Shown in pieces: positions 46,529 to 56,325 of a stretch of DNA of 64,000 nt (position 1 is its first letter; each line of letters begins with the position of its first letter). This DNA is from Ephemerocybe angulata (lineage: Eukaryota > Basidiomycota > Agaricomycetes > Agaricales > Psathyrellaceae): positions 124,001 to 188,000 of the forward strand of contig JAACJK010000223.1 in assembly GCA_013368325.1 (NCBI GenBank), given 5' to 3'. The translations under genes and the position numbers were made by a program. The notes under the pieces are model-generated. The model searched no databases, had not been told where the DNA came from, and saw only the letters and a list, made by a program, of their open reading frames with translations.

Positions 46529-46787
46529 TGTGACGGATTGACTTTATCTTATCTTATCACCTTACTGATTTGGCTTTCTAGACCTTTCGACGGTCATAGG
46601 CTCTCCATTCTTTATCAAGCCACATCATATAACTATACAGTATTATATCATAGCTGGTCTAGAGTAGTATATAAGTAGGTAGATCTGTAGAGTAGAACTC
46701 AACAATCGACTGCTTTATAACTGTCTATCCTCGTGTGAACTTCGACTTCGTGTGCCGCGACCGTCTTCAATCTACGCTCGCGTCACA
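46529..46787 (+). repeat. 3' LTR of the chromovirus
   Basis: Same 259 bp as the 5' LTR, preceded by a purine-rich cgaggagggcg (46516-46526) suited to be the polypurine tract, and followed by CGGGG. Confidence 0.95.
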
Positions 46788-47175
46788 CGGGGGTGCGGAG
46801 GTGCTGGATGGGCGACTCCAGCGAGCTCGACATGTGGGGGAGCTGTTCCGTTGTTGCAGACGGCGAGATGGGTGCGGCTGCAGGTCCGTTAACGGGTAAT
46901 ACAGACAGATAGAGAGGGACACGTACGGCGATGGGGCTCTGGGGACGAGGACTGAATGGCACCCCATGGCTGACTAAGCAATCGGGCTCTGTGCTCTCCT
47001 TGTTCGCTGTGTTTTGGCTGTGTCTGCGACCGGAGGTGTATCGCGATCTGTTAGCTGGACGTTGGGGAGAATCCGAGCGTCCGACGAGCGGGTATTGTTC
47101 CGGCGACGGATCGGGGCTTGTCGTACCGATGGCCTCGACCGCAGCACGACGTCATCGACCGATGCCTGCTGTAGA
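46788..47175. repeat. R1 copy 2, right part
   Basis: Begins with the chromovirus target CGGGG and continues the R1 text (gtgcggaggtgctgg, gagctcgacatgtgg, cctcgaccgcagcacgacgtca). Together with 32070-34422 it makes one interrupted R1 copy. Confidence 0.8.
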
Positions 47176-48309
47176 ACGGAGGCATCCAGGCATAATCCTC
47201 CCTCCAACGAGCGTCCTCGCTTCGCCCCTCCGCTCGCTTGATCAGGCGTGCTCCTTCCATATTCGGTGCGTCCCTCCCTCTCGATATGCTCCCTCGTCCC
47301 ATCCCCTCCTCATCTGGCTCGTCCACTGCTTCTCTCTTGCGGACATATACTCCAAGATAACCATCCACCCTCTGTCGCAGCTCTACACAGTATATGCTCA
47401 GTATAGCTTACCTAGACCTCGCAATGGAATACCCGCCTTGCGAGGTTCCAATTTATTCAGCGTATATTAGCCTGACACAAGTGAACTAGATAGGCTAGGA
47501 GCCGAAGTTGGTATACGGTACTCTCGACTCTCGAGTTTGGGCGTGTGCAATTGAATTACATCTCAATGTCGATTGCATTTCGCCTATCTCCTAGAGACAA
47601 TGATACTATGAACATGCATTCGCATTTCGGTGCATCGGTAAGTCAGCACTACTCAGAACGCGGAGAGCAATGTAGTGCCTGTGAACTCATGTCTCTGAGA
47701 CTCCGCACAGCCCTGAGCATCGCTCAGTGGATTAGTCTGTACACACACACAGACAGAGTATGGTAAACTCGGATGATATGAATAATGAAACGCTGGGGGC
47801 GACTCAGAGCACCATTTTCGCGTCTATGGTGTGTATGACTCACTACGCTCGAGTCGCGACCCGTACACAACATATACTCGCGGTAGACTATGCATCTCTC
47901 GAGAAAATACGCCAGATTTCAACCGCCCTTTTCAGGCATCAAAGCCCGAATGTCATCGTTCCGACGTTGCGAGTGGACATGCGCACATATCAAACTGAGC
48001 AACGTTGTGCTCGACTACTCAGAATTGCTTCCGAACGCCGTAGATGAAGGAACTACGTAGCAAGAGAGAACTTACGTCTCAATTGGTGACTATTACGAAT
48101 TGTATTATCTGAACACAATCAAACGAGGCACGATTAATACAAACTCAGGGCCATATTTGATTTCTAATTCGTTTGATCATGCATAGACTCGACTCTCCGC
48201 GCCACTGGTCAAGTCGTTTGCACTTGTAGAGCGCCTTGGCTACCTGACATCCCCAGAAACTTATGCCGCGCCTATAAGAAGCCTCGGTCCCCGAGGCTGG
48301 AGTTCTTTC
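47176..48309. other. No supported gene
   Basis: Near 47255 it holds a ccatattcggtgcgtccc block that is an empty version of the target of the compact LTR element at 27116. Otherwise only short ORFs. Confidence 0.5.
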
Positions 48310-48834
48310 CAGTTGAGCGTGTCTTGATGTCCTCACGGCGGCTTAGTACGTAATATGTGAGCGCCAGTCTCCAGAGAGACGATCATGAGAAAAGCAAAGG
48401 GACTATTAATTGAGGTCTCCGAGAAACGAGCTCACCGGGCATCATGGCCAGATTGCGCAGTACCGCTGCGATACATACATCAGAACACTAAGCCATTTGA
48501 CAAAGCAACTCGGAGCAAAGTTCGGGTTTCATGGTTCAAGGACGGGTACGAGTCAGGTATTCAATACCATGAATCCCGATCCTTAACATTCTATGGTACG
48601 TGTGAGTAACGCAAGCCGTGTTCTTGAAGAGCCGGGGAACTCAACTCACGAGTCTGGCCTCACATAAGCTCGACGGATCGTGGTCCTACTCGGCAGATCG
48701 GATATGTACGGGGACGAAGGCTCTTCCGGTCGCCTATGTGGATCGCTGAAAATGTGCATGTACGTAAATGTTCGGTTAGATGGGCTGATCCGGAAATCTA
48801 ATGTATCTTTGTTCGAGCGGCATGTGCTCCGTGG

Positions 48835-48843
48835 GTATAAATA
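48835..48843 (+). promoter_or_regulatory. TATA box of zinc-finger gene C
   Basis: gtataaata, about 75-80 nt before the ATG at 48918; the equivalent of the box at 33011. Confidence 0.65.
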
Positions 48844-48917
48844 AGATATGGGGCCACTGCGTGCCAAGCAAGTGGTAGACATAGACCATTTCCCCAACGC
48901 CTAGTCCAGACCCCATT

Positions 48918-49380
48918 ATGCGCCTCTCGTTGACTGCCCTCATACCCCTTGCTGCTTTCTTTTCCGTGGTTCACGCTCAAAGCGATGTATGTATACCTAT
49001 TTTCTCAAAGGCCCCATCGTTGCTAACGCTCCCCCACTGCGAATCCGTCTAGTATACCCACGAAGCGAGAGAACATATCGACGAACTCGCAACGAGGGCT
49101 TTCAAAAACTCTCTACTCACAACACGACAAGACCTGGCCGACCTCTCAACCAGGGACCTCCTAAACGAACTTGAAGACCGCCTTCAGCGCAGGGCGAAGG
49201 ATAGATACGTCTGTGAGATTTGCGGGAACCCTTTTTTTAACATACGATCAGTACGTTTGTCGCCGAGGAGTGCATCGCCTTATGATTGACTCAATTTTGT
49301 AGGCGAAAGCCCACGTCGAAAAGAATCGAACACATACGTCATGGACTAAGAATGGAAAACCCACCGGTGAAGTGAACTAG
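48918..49380 (+). CDS. Secreted C2H2 zinc-finger protein, family member C
   Basis: Proposed exons 48918-48986, 49053-49250 and 49303-49380 (114 aa), introns gtatgt...tctag (66 nt) and gtacgt...tgtag (52 nt), both phase 0. Exon 1 is the signal peptide MRLSLTALIPLAAFFSVVHA plus QSD. Exon 2 has YTHEAREHIDELATRAF, LSTRDLLNELEDRLQRR and the finger start CEICGNPFFNIRS; exon 3 completes it with AKAHVEKNRTH. Spacing is C-x2-C-x12-H-x6-H, one longer than usual C2H2 fingers. The tail (TSWTKNGKPTGEVN) is short and basic. The frame is open across all junctions only if both introns are removed, which supports the model. Paralogue of D (about one change per 10-20 bases by eye) and a distant relative of A and B. 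Confidence 0.68.
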
Positions 49381-49542
49381 AGTGCGTCGAATGCGAAGTC
49401 TGAGGGGGTCTGGAGGAGCAGTGGCTCGACTCGGGGACGTGTAGATAGGTAGAGAGAAAATAGAAATATATTCGAGGGTGCAGGGCATGGAATCAAACCA
49501 TTCCTCTAAACCCTCCACATTCGTCACTCACACGCTATCTAC

Positions 49543-51171
49543 CACTATGAGACACATACACAGGTAAAGTCACCGGACTTTACCTGGGTGTCACTGGGGA
49601 GTCACTGGGTGCACCAGGGTAGTCCCTGGGTGTCTCCGGGCAATCGTTGGGTGTCTCTGGGCGGTCCCTGGGTGCACCTGGGTGGTCATTGGGCGTCAGT
49701 GGGTGGTCCCTGGGGTGATGTTCCTGGGTGTCCACTGGGTGAATTGGAATTCACTGGAAGTGATTTTCCAATGCCCCTGCACCTGGGTGCTCACTGGGTT
49801 GGAGTATCTGGGCATTCACTGGGTCGATGGGGATTCACCGGAAGTAAATTTCCAGTGCTTAGCACCTGGGTGCTCACCGGGCACTCACTGGGTGTTCACT
49901 GGCTGGGTTATTGGGCATTCTTCCAGGTAAATATGTGCTCACTGGAAGCGAATTCCGGCCGTGCAGTCACTGGACCTTTACCAGGGGGTGCATACTTGGG
50001 TGCTCACTGGGGCCATTGATGACCACCGCCGATCGGTGAAGTTCATTGAGGCGGAGACCGAAACCAACTAACCATCATGACGCCCAGCACGTCTCTTCGT
50101 TCCTCCCACATTCGCTCCATCTCCCTCCTTCTCCCTCCAACCCAAGCCCGCCCTTATCCGATATCAATTTGCTGAGTACCTCCTGAGGTTAATGTTGCTC
50201 ACTTCAATCAGGCATCGTGTACATGGACATCCACATTTCAGGTAGCAGCTTGATGGCCACTGGTCTGCGATGAGGGCTAGCGGGGGACTAGACTTGTCGC
50301 CTTCGGTCATAATAGTTCGTTATCTCTCCTCTCATGACTCGCCTTTCATCTTACTCCATTGTTTGCCCGTGGTCACCTCAGCAATGCCCGTAGACTCAGC
50401 TGGTCGCCACGTATGTCCGCCGCAAGTACGCCGTTCACGACTGAGCACCCATAGTCTGATGATTCGCCGGTCTTGAAGGAATAACGGTAATCTACTCGAT
50501 TTTATCCTATGGATACATAACTGAATAATCGCCATTTTTTAGGAATGCGTAATCGATCCATGTCGCCGTGAACAGTTAGATTGGTGGATCTGGAGGGTGA
50601 CCGGTGACCGAACCCAGAATGTATGTCAGTTTGTCCTCTGTCTGTCAGCTGTTGGGGTTAAATGTTTCGGTATCACGACGCATACGACTGACGGCGACCG
50701 TGCCATGCAATGTAGCTGTTCCTTACAATTGAATGGCCTGTATCGTATATAGCTGCCCAATGAATATCATTTTTACCTGGTATCTTGTTACGTGGGATCT
50801 CCTGGGAATTGACCAAGTAAAATACCTGGAAAACAACATCCGTGCACTGGCTAGACCCCGGTGAATTTGACTGGAAAACAATGTCCGTGCACTAGCTAGC
50901 CCCCAGTGAATTTGACCGGAATGCACCTGGAAAGCTACCCGAGTACTGGTGGACTTCCCCCGTAAATTACGCGGTATCGTGTCCGCTTTCACTGGGCATA
51001 ATTACTGGGTTTGATCCAACGACTTCCCCTGGGAGCCCAGATAAATTACATGGGCAAACCAGTGATATTCACTGGGTTATCCAGTGAGATTCCGTGGGTA
51101 TATCACTGGATAACCCGGTGAATATCGCTGGGTGTACCCAGTGATTTTACCTGTGTATGTGTCCCATAGTG
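49543..51171. mobile_element. Non-autonomous CACTA element
   Basis: The ends are 34-bp inverted repeats starting CACTATGRGACACATACACA (three transition differences) and flanked by the 3-bp duplication TAC (49540-49542 and 51172-51174): CACTA start plus 3-bp duplication defines the CACTA/EnSpm superfamily. Subterminal regions (49570-50020 and 50790-51150) are packed with short tcactgggtg-like units, mainly one orientation on each side, as expected of transposase binding sites. The middle has no transposase; the ORFs there are repeat translations. The Plavaka gene at 2896-6269 belongs to the same superfamily, but a direct link is unproven. Confidence 0.88.
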
Positions 51172-51479
51172 TACAACAGGGGTTGCGTACACATATCGAA
51201 GAAACTCACCATGCACAATTACCCCCCACCATGCCACCGTCACCGCACCGGCCGTCCCCGCCCATCGCACGCCCTTGGGCCCCCGTCTTCGTCGTAACGC
51301 GCCCCCCGTGGTCTGGAGATCTCCTCCCAAGTCCCGACACACAGGGCGAGGACGCCAGAGCGCCGGTTCAAGAACAATTTGAACGTGGAGAGAATGAAGT
51401 GCGTGAGTGGCTCGTACCACCAACAACCGACGAGCAAGCACCAACTCCCGCCCAGGCACCAACGGCGGTGCAAAGCTGA

Positions 51480-53600
51480 AGTTTCGAGGACGATCGCTTC
51501 TCCAGGGTCAAACGAAGATGATGCGCCGAGCGAAAGGTGCGTTACACTCACAAGACGCCATCCGATACACCCAATCGTCAATCCAGCTTCACTCTTCAAC
51601 CCTTGGCATCGTCAGCATCACACACCCCGAGTTCCTCGTTGTCGCTCCCCAGCATACAGTACCTGCGGGTATTCAGTACGTAGCTGTGCGAGCATGGTGT
51701 GCTGCGCGCCGTCGCCCGGTCCACGAGGTGCCCATCGCCTACCCGACCTGACCACACCGACTCAACAATCAACCCGACTCCCCTCGTCACTCACCCTTCC
51801 ACCTACACCTTCCGACAAAGACCAGTAGAACACGCCCCCACAGTCTCCCTCTCTAAACTCGCTTTCAAACTCTTTCCCAGTCCTCCTTCTCCCACTCGCC
51901 CACAATAGCTATACTCACCCTCCCTCTCGCGTATCTAGAGCAGACGGGCGGCGCAGTGACGTGCGGCGATCACCAGCTCTAGAGACGAGAGAGGGAGGAG
52001 AGAGTAGGAGGGCGTAACAGAGGGGTACGCAGGCAAAGGCGACGCACCGAGTGAGAAGGGAAGAATCAGATAGCGATAAAGCGCTACAGCCCGCTTCGTC
52101 GCCCTGACTTTGTTACATGCTGCGTGCAAGTCATGCTCGGCGCAAACAGCACCGACGTAAGGAAGGTATATGAAATGGGGAACTCACTTTTCTGGGCCAG
52201 CATGCCGTCCTAGCTACTACCCAAAATGCTGTCGCATCACCCTCGCTCGTCGTCATGCTCCCACCATCTCCATTCCAAGTCCATCGTCGTCTCCCTACTG
52301 TCGCCATCAGTCGCCGTCGTGGTATGTTGTCCTGTTCGCCATGGTGTCCTCGTCCCACTCACGCTGTTTGTTTCCAACTCGACGTCCGCCTACCCATGGC
52401 TGCCCGTTCATCCATCCCCATCCTCGTCGCCTCTCGGCTCTCGCCCCCATTCACGACTACCTCTAACTCATCCACAACTCGACCACACCGCATCCACGCA
52501 CTTCGTCCTCTCTACCCATCACCACCTCCCATCCTTCCGCCACCACCTTAGTAACCCAATCGTAGTCATAGTCGTGGTCGTAGTCATTCGTCTCTCGACG
52601 CAATCGTTGGGCACCTGTGTAGTAGTCAGTAGAACGCACTCCATGGCTCCAGCGTGCACACCACACATACGTAGGTGATAGGCGCCGAGAAACCTATCGA
52701 TCGACGAACCACGAACGAAACCACCCCCCCAAAACCGCTCCCACTCGACTTCCCCGCTTCCCGCCTACGTCTTCCTTACCGCACCAACCGGTACGAACCC
52801 CAGCACGCCCATCCCACACCATCCCACGCCATCCCACTCTCCGCCGTCCCACTCTCCAACCTCTCTCCCACGAACTCGGTCTCAGCCGAAACCCGGACGA
52901 CGACGGCGCAGCCCACGCGCGCGACTGAGAAGGAATGAATGCGAATGGTACAGCCGCGGGAGGGTCTGGGTTGACGGAGGACCTGGCGGTTGAGGGCGAG
53001 GATGATCGTCGAATGGAAGGTGCTTCGATGCTGTAGGTCGATGGTCGAACATGGTCAAGCGACAACCAGGGACGGAACGACGCACGCGCACACGGGAGCT
53101 CGAATGCAAGGATGATCGAGGAGTGGGAGTCGAGGTATCGAGGGTGGAGGACGAAAAGGGACGAAACGACGACGGACGAACGCGCACACCCGAACCCTGT
53201 CGTCCCTCATCACACCCTACCTACGTCTTCGCTCCCACAACAACCAGCACCACACCCAGCACGACCCTCAAAAACTCCCTCCCGCTTGCCCACCGCCCCA
53301 CCCTCCAACCTCCTCCAAGCTCGGTGGTGCGGAGATGCTGGGAGGTGCGGCGCTGCGGGCGCTGCGTGGGCGAGGAGAGCGAGCTCGACATGTGTCGGAG
53401 CTGATCCGTCGTTGCAGACGGCGAGATGGGTGCTGCTGCAACCCTGTTAGCGCATAATTCAACGGTTCAGAGCTGGACACGTACGGCGATGGGGCTCTGG
53501 GTACGAGGACATGGTGGTGGGAGGCAACAACGAAAGCCCCGCTTCAACCTGATCTGATTGATGACCAAGTGTTCGGGCTCTGTGCTTTCCTCGGTGCTTG
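51480..53600. repeat. Repeat family R1, copy 3
   Basis: Matches copy 1 in block order, including cacaagacgcc, the inverted repeat, ccgtcgtggtatgt, cccggacgacgacgg, gagctcgacatgtg and the ggctctgtg terminal block; it ends earlier than copy 1. Confidence 0.75.
51920..51997. repeat. Conserved inverted repeat in R1 copy 3
   Basis: The same arms as at 18437-18516 with the loop changed at a few bases; the right arm reads gctctagagacgagagaggg. Confidence 0.8.
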
Positions 53601-54639
53601 TTTGGCTATGTCTGCGACGTCGATCCAACGTCGATCCGAGTCAGGGTGGATGAGCTTTGGGAATGTTGGTGGAAGGGTTGGGATCGTACGGTAGAGTGCC
53701 GTACACGCGAAGTATGAAGTGTAAAGTAAAGTATGTAGGGGCGAAGGTGTACGATAAACAAGCCCACCGTGTGCTGCCTGCGCAGGACGGTGCACAGCGC
53801 ATACATCCATTTACATCCTTCTCGGTCGTACCCAGTACACGGTGTCTCGGGACTTTACAGGAATGTCAGAGCCTACCGACAGGCGGCTGCGACTCGGGAG
53901 GAGGGGATCAGGAGGGGATGTATGTAGGCGGGGTGTGGGTTCTCTTCGTCATCGTTGATCTTGATTCTTGGCGTTGAGCCGACTTGAGGTGGAAGCTCCG
54001 TTGGCTGCACATGTTTCGAGTTGTGAAGCCAATTGAGGGTCGATGAGGATCTCCTCGGAATTGGAACGATGGAACGGTGGGAGACTCGGGGTCGCTGCGT
54101 TGGAGAAATGGAAAATGTTATGGTGACCACCTAGTGGCGAAAGAGGAGCACTATCATCGTTATGGTCCTTTTTCGGCCAGACCATTTAAGAATTAGTGTC
54201 GACTGATCAACTGGAAGAGCTCGCAAGTCTATTTGATAATTCTGAATTAACGGCTTGAGTTCGATATTTCTACTCACTTACACGCTAGTCTCTCTAATTC
54301 CAAACAATACACCTCCAGCACTCTGCATACAGCCCTATCACGGCCAGGGAGGATCTAGAGTTGTCCCGCGAGCGCGCTGAGCCTTCCACCCGGCGTTGTG
54401 CTCGAAATGGTAAGGCATCACGGATGCCGACCCGCCGAGTTCGCTCTTTTGTGCAGTTCGCGAATTGAACCTGTTACCCTTCAGCAGTTCGTCGAATTGA
54501 ACTTCAGTTCGCCGGCAACACTAATGGTTACTGCATGGTTCACTACTGCCGTGCGAACTGAGGTCGGGTCCAGTGTGGATGGATGCCTAATCTATTTTTC
54601 AATCTATGTATGCTAACTTGAAGCCTATGTATGCTACGT
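53601..54639. other. No supported feature
   Basis: Only short ORFs without recognisable content. From about 54640 the duplicated flank of zinc-finger gene B begins. Confidence 0.45.
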
Positions 54640-54877
54640 AGACGGTGTTCGTGCGGTGACAGACATCGGGATAAGGTGGGAGTGTGTGAATGCGCTACAT
54701 CGCGGCGGATGGATGGTAGAATGAGTTCGGGAGAGAGCAAGCCGGGCGACATTCTCTACTTCGTTGGGAGTTTGATATTCGGAGGTCCACACGAGGGGTA
54801 AGCTAGCCACGAGGCCCATTAGGGGTAAGGCCTAGCCTCGGCACGACTGCTGATGTCGGCGCAGCTATGGTAACGCT

Positions 54878-55611
54878 TTAGTTCACAATCGCAGAGTCAA
54901 AAAGACTGTGACGTACACCCGCAGGGAAGGTCCGTCGACACGTGGAGCATAGCCCTCGGTCGTGTGCCTCCCTATTGTGTCTCCTCAACTGAAATACGGC
55001 ACCCTTGTCAGCACCCGCATCTTCGGCCCCACCAACAGCTGCATGCATGCATGTTTACTCACCTCGTTTGCCGATGTGATTTCCACATTCGGACAGTCTG
55101 AGCAGACGATCTTCGGGCCTTCTTGGTGTTTGTCTTTCTTGTGTTTTTCCAACTGGGATACGGCACCCTTGTCAGCATCCGCAGTACCGTCGAATCTACC
55201 AACAGCTGCATGTGCGCATGTTTACTCACATCCGCTTGCAAATGGAAATGCTCGTTACAGAGATTGCAGACCGACCCTGACCTGCGTTTCAGCTCATCCA
55301 CGAGCTCGCGCGTAGTGAGTTCGGAGAGGAGGTCGCGCGTAGTGAGTTCGGAGAGGAGGTCGCGCGCGGTGATTTCGTGCGACAAGGTGTCCACATAGTG
55401 AGGTTCCCTGGCGTAGAGTTCATTCTGCTGTACGTGCGCAGCACGTGCGAAGGGGAGGGAGGGATGGGTTAATATATGCCAGTACACCTGCTACATAGTA
55501 GTATGTAGCTGCAAGCTTCGCTTCGCGTACCTCATCATAACGGTACGCATTCGCATACGAAGACAAGTAAATGGCGACAGAGAGTATCGCAGGGAGGGTG
55601 GACATCCGCAT
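54878..55611 (-). CDS. Secreted protein with two C2H2 zinc fingers, family member B
   Basis: Proposed exons 55611-55531, 55424-55230, 55152-55063 and 54988-54878 (158 aa), all introns phase 0. Signal peptide MRMSTLPAILSVAIYLSSYA, then NAYRYDE. Exon 2 has NELYAREPHYVDT, a repeated motif TARDLLSEL TTRDLLSEL and TTRELVDEL, and the finger start CNLCNEHFHLQAD. Exon 3 completes it (LEKHKKDKH: C-x2-C-x12-H-x4-H) and starts a second finger CSDCPNVEITSANE; exon 4 finishes that with LRRHNREAH and adds a lone CSTC. The introns after the two half-fingers are near copies of each other (both start gtgagtaaacatgc and contain gctgacaagggtgccgtat), so the second finger arose by exon-plus-intron duplication. 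The first acceptor is a cagcag pair, so one extra Gln is possible. Predicted secreted; function unknown. Confidence 0.68.
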
Positions 55612-55670
55612 GATGGAAGGAACTTGGGGGGAGGTACGGGTATCATCACAGTCCTCTGAGCTGCTTTATA

Positions 55671-55682
55671 TGTGGCGCACCT
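55671..55682 (-). promoter_or_regulatory. TATA box of zinc-finger gene B
   Basis: The minus strand reads acatataaagca about 62 nt before the ATG, in a leader shared with gene A. Confidence 0.65.
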
Positions 55683-55732
55683 TCCATCGCTCACCCACAT
55701 GTACCCGCATCGTCTCGAACCTCGAGACTGCA

Positions 55733-55880
55733 TGGTTTAAGGACCGGACCATCCTCTATCATCGCCATCGCGTGGTAGGCATGGTACGGGTCCTGGCAAA
55801 ACGTTGCCCCGGCGCCTAAGCGCATGTGCCATGCGCACCATCAATCGCTGGACCGCTAGAATCAGATAGATCTGTTGGGC
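55733..55880. repeat. Direct repeat, unit 1 (pair of 56178-56325)
   Basis: Shared blocks: gaccggaccatcc.ctatcatcg, gggacgggtcct-like, ccccggcgcctaag and gatc(t/c)gt[ct]gggcgc. Confidence 0.7.
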
Positions 55881-56177
55881 GCTGAAGGGCAGTCGAGTTC
55901 CCTGAGTTCGGTGATAGGGGGTTCGAGGAGCTAAGGCTCGACTCACGTAGCACAGGGGTAGATAGGGAAATAGAAGATATATTCTGATAGATAGATAGAG
56001 GGAGACGGACGCGGGGAACGAGGAGAGAAACGAGAAACGAGACGAAGGGGGACCGAGTGAGAGAACGCAACGAAACGAGGGGCGTAAACTAAGGATCTAA
56101 GTATAAGCGAGAAACCGGGATAGCAACGATAGCTCGCTCTCCCGCATGCTCGCACAGCCCAGAACCTCGAGGAGATC

Positions 56178-56325
56178 CGTTTCAAGGGGCCGGACCATCC
56201 CCCTATCATCGCTATCGCGTGTGAAGGGATGGGACGGGTCCTGAGGGAAAACAATCCCCCGGCGCCTAAGGCGTGCGCGCCATCAGCCGACGGACCGTTA
56301 GATCCGTCGGGCGCCAAACGGTAAG
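56178..56325. repeat. Direct repeat, unit 2 (pair of 55733-55880)
   Basis: Same orientation as unit 1 and separated from it by about 300 bp. The pair could be short terminal repeats of a small element, but no target duplication was seen. Confidence 0.65.

Larger units (their letters stand above)
35456..46787 (+). mobile_element. Chromodomain Ty3/gypsy retrotransposon (chromovirus)
   Basis: 259-bp LTRs at 35456-35714 and 46529-46787 begin TGTGACGG and end CGTCACA, and the element is flanked by the 5-bp duplication CGGGG (35451-35455 and 46788-46792). Gene order is gag, protease, RT, RNase H, integrase, chromodomain, as in chromoviruses. Total 11,332 bp, of which 2186 bp is a later DNA transposon. 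Also unusual are an ORF break upstream of the capsid region and a long extra coding region after the chromodomain. Confidence 0.95.
48310..49380. repeat. Duplicated segment with zinc-finger gene C (pair of 32560-33480)
   Basis: Starts with the same ttgagcgtgtcttgatgtcc and aligns through the gene. It has extra stretches near 48345-48390 and the additional intron at 48987-49052. Confidence 0.85.

Noticed and set aside
48385..48609. 74-aa ORF upstream of gene C
   Set aside because: The matching region upstream of gene D has a stop and shifted frames, so it is not conserved as protein.
49480..49560. tRNA-like sequence on the minus strand (ggtttgattcc B-box and tagtggtag A-box)
   Set aside because: The A-box is partly made by the inverted end of the CACTA element, the acceptor arms do not pair, and the anticodon arm is poor. 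Not a tRNA; a SINE origin is not supported.
49588..50019. 143-aa ORF rich in Gly/Trp/His/Leu repeats in the CACTA element
   Set aside because: Translation of the tcactgggtg subterminal array; not a protein gene.
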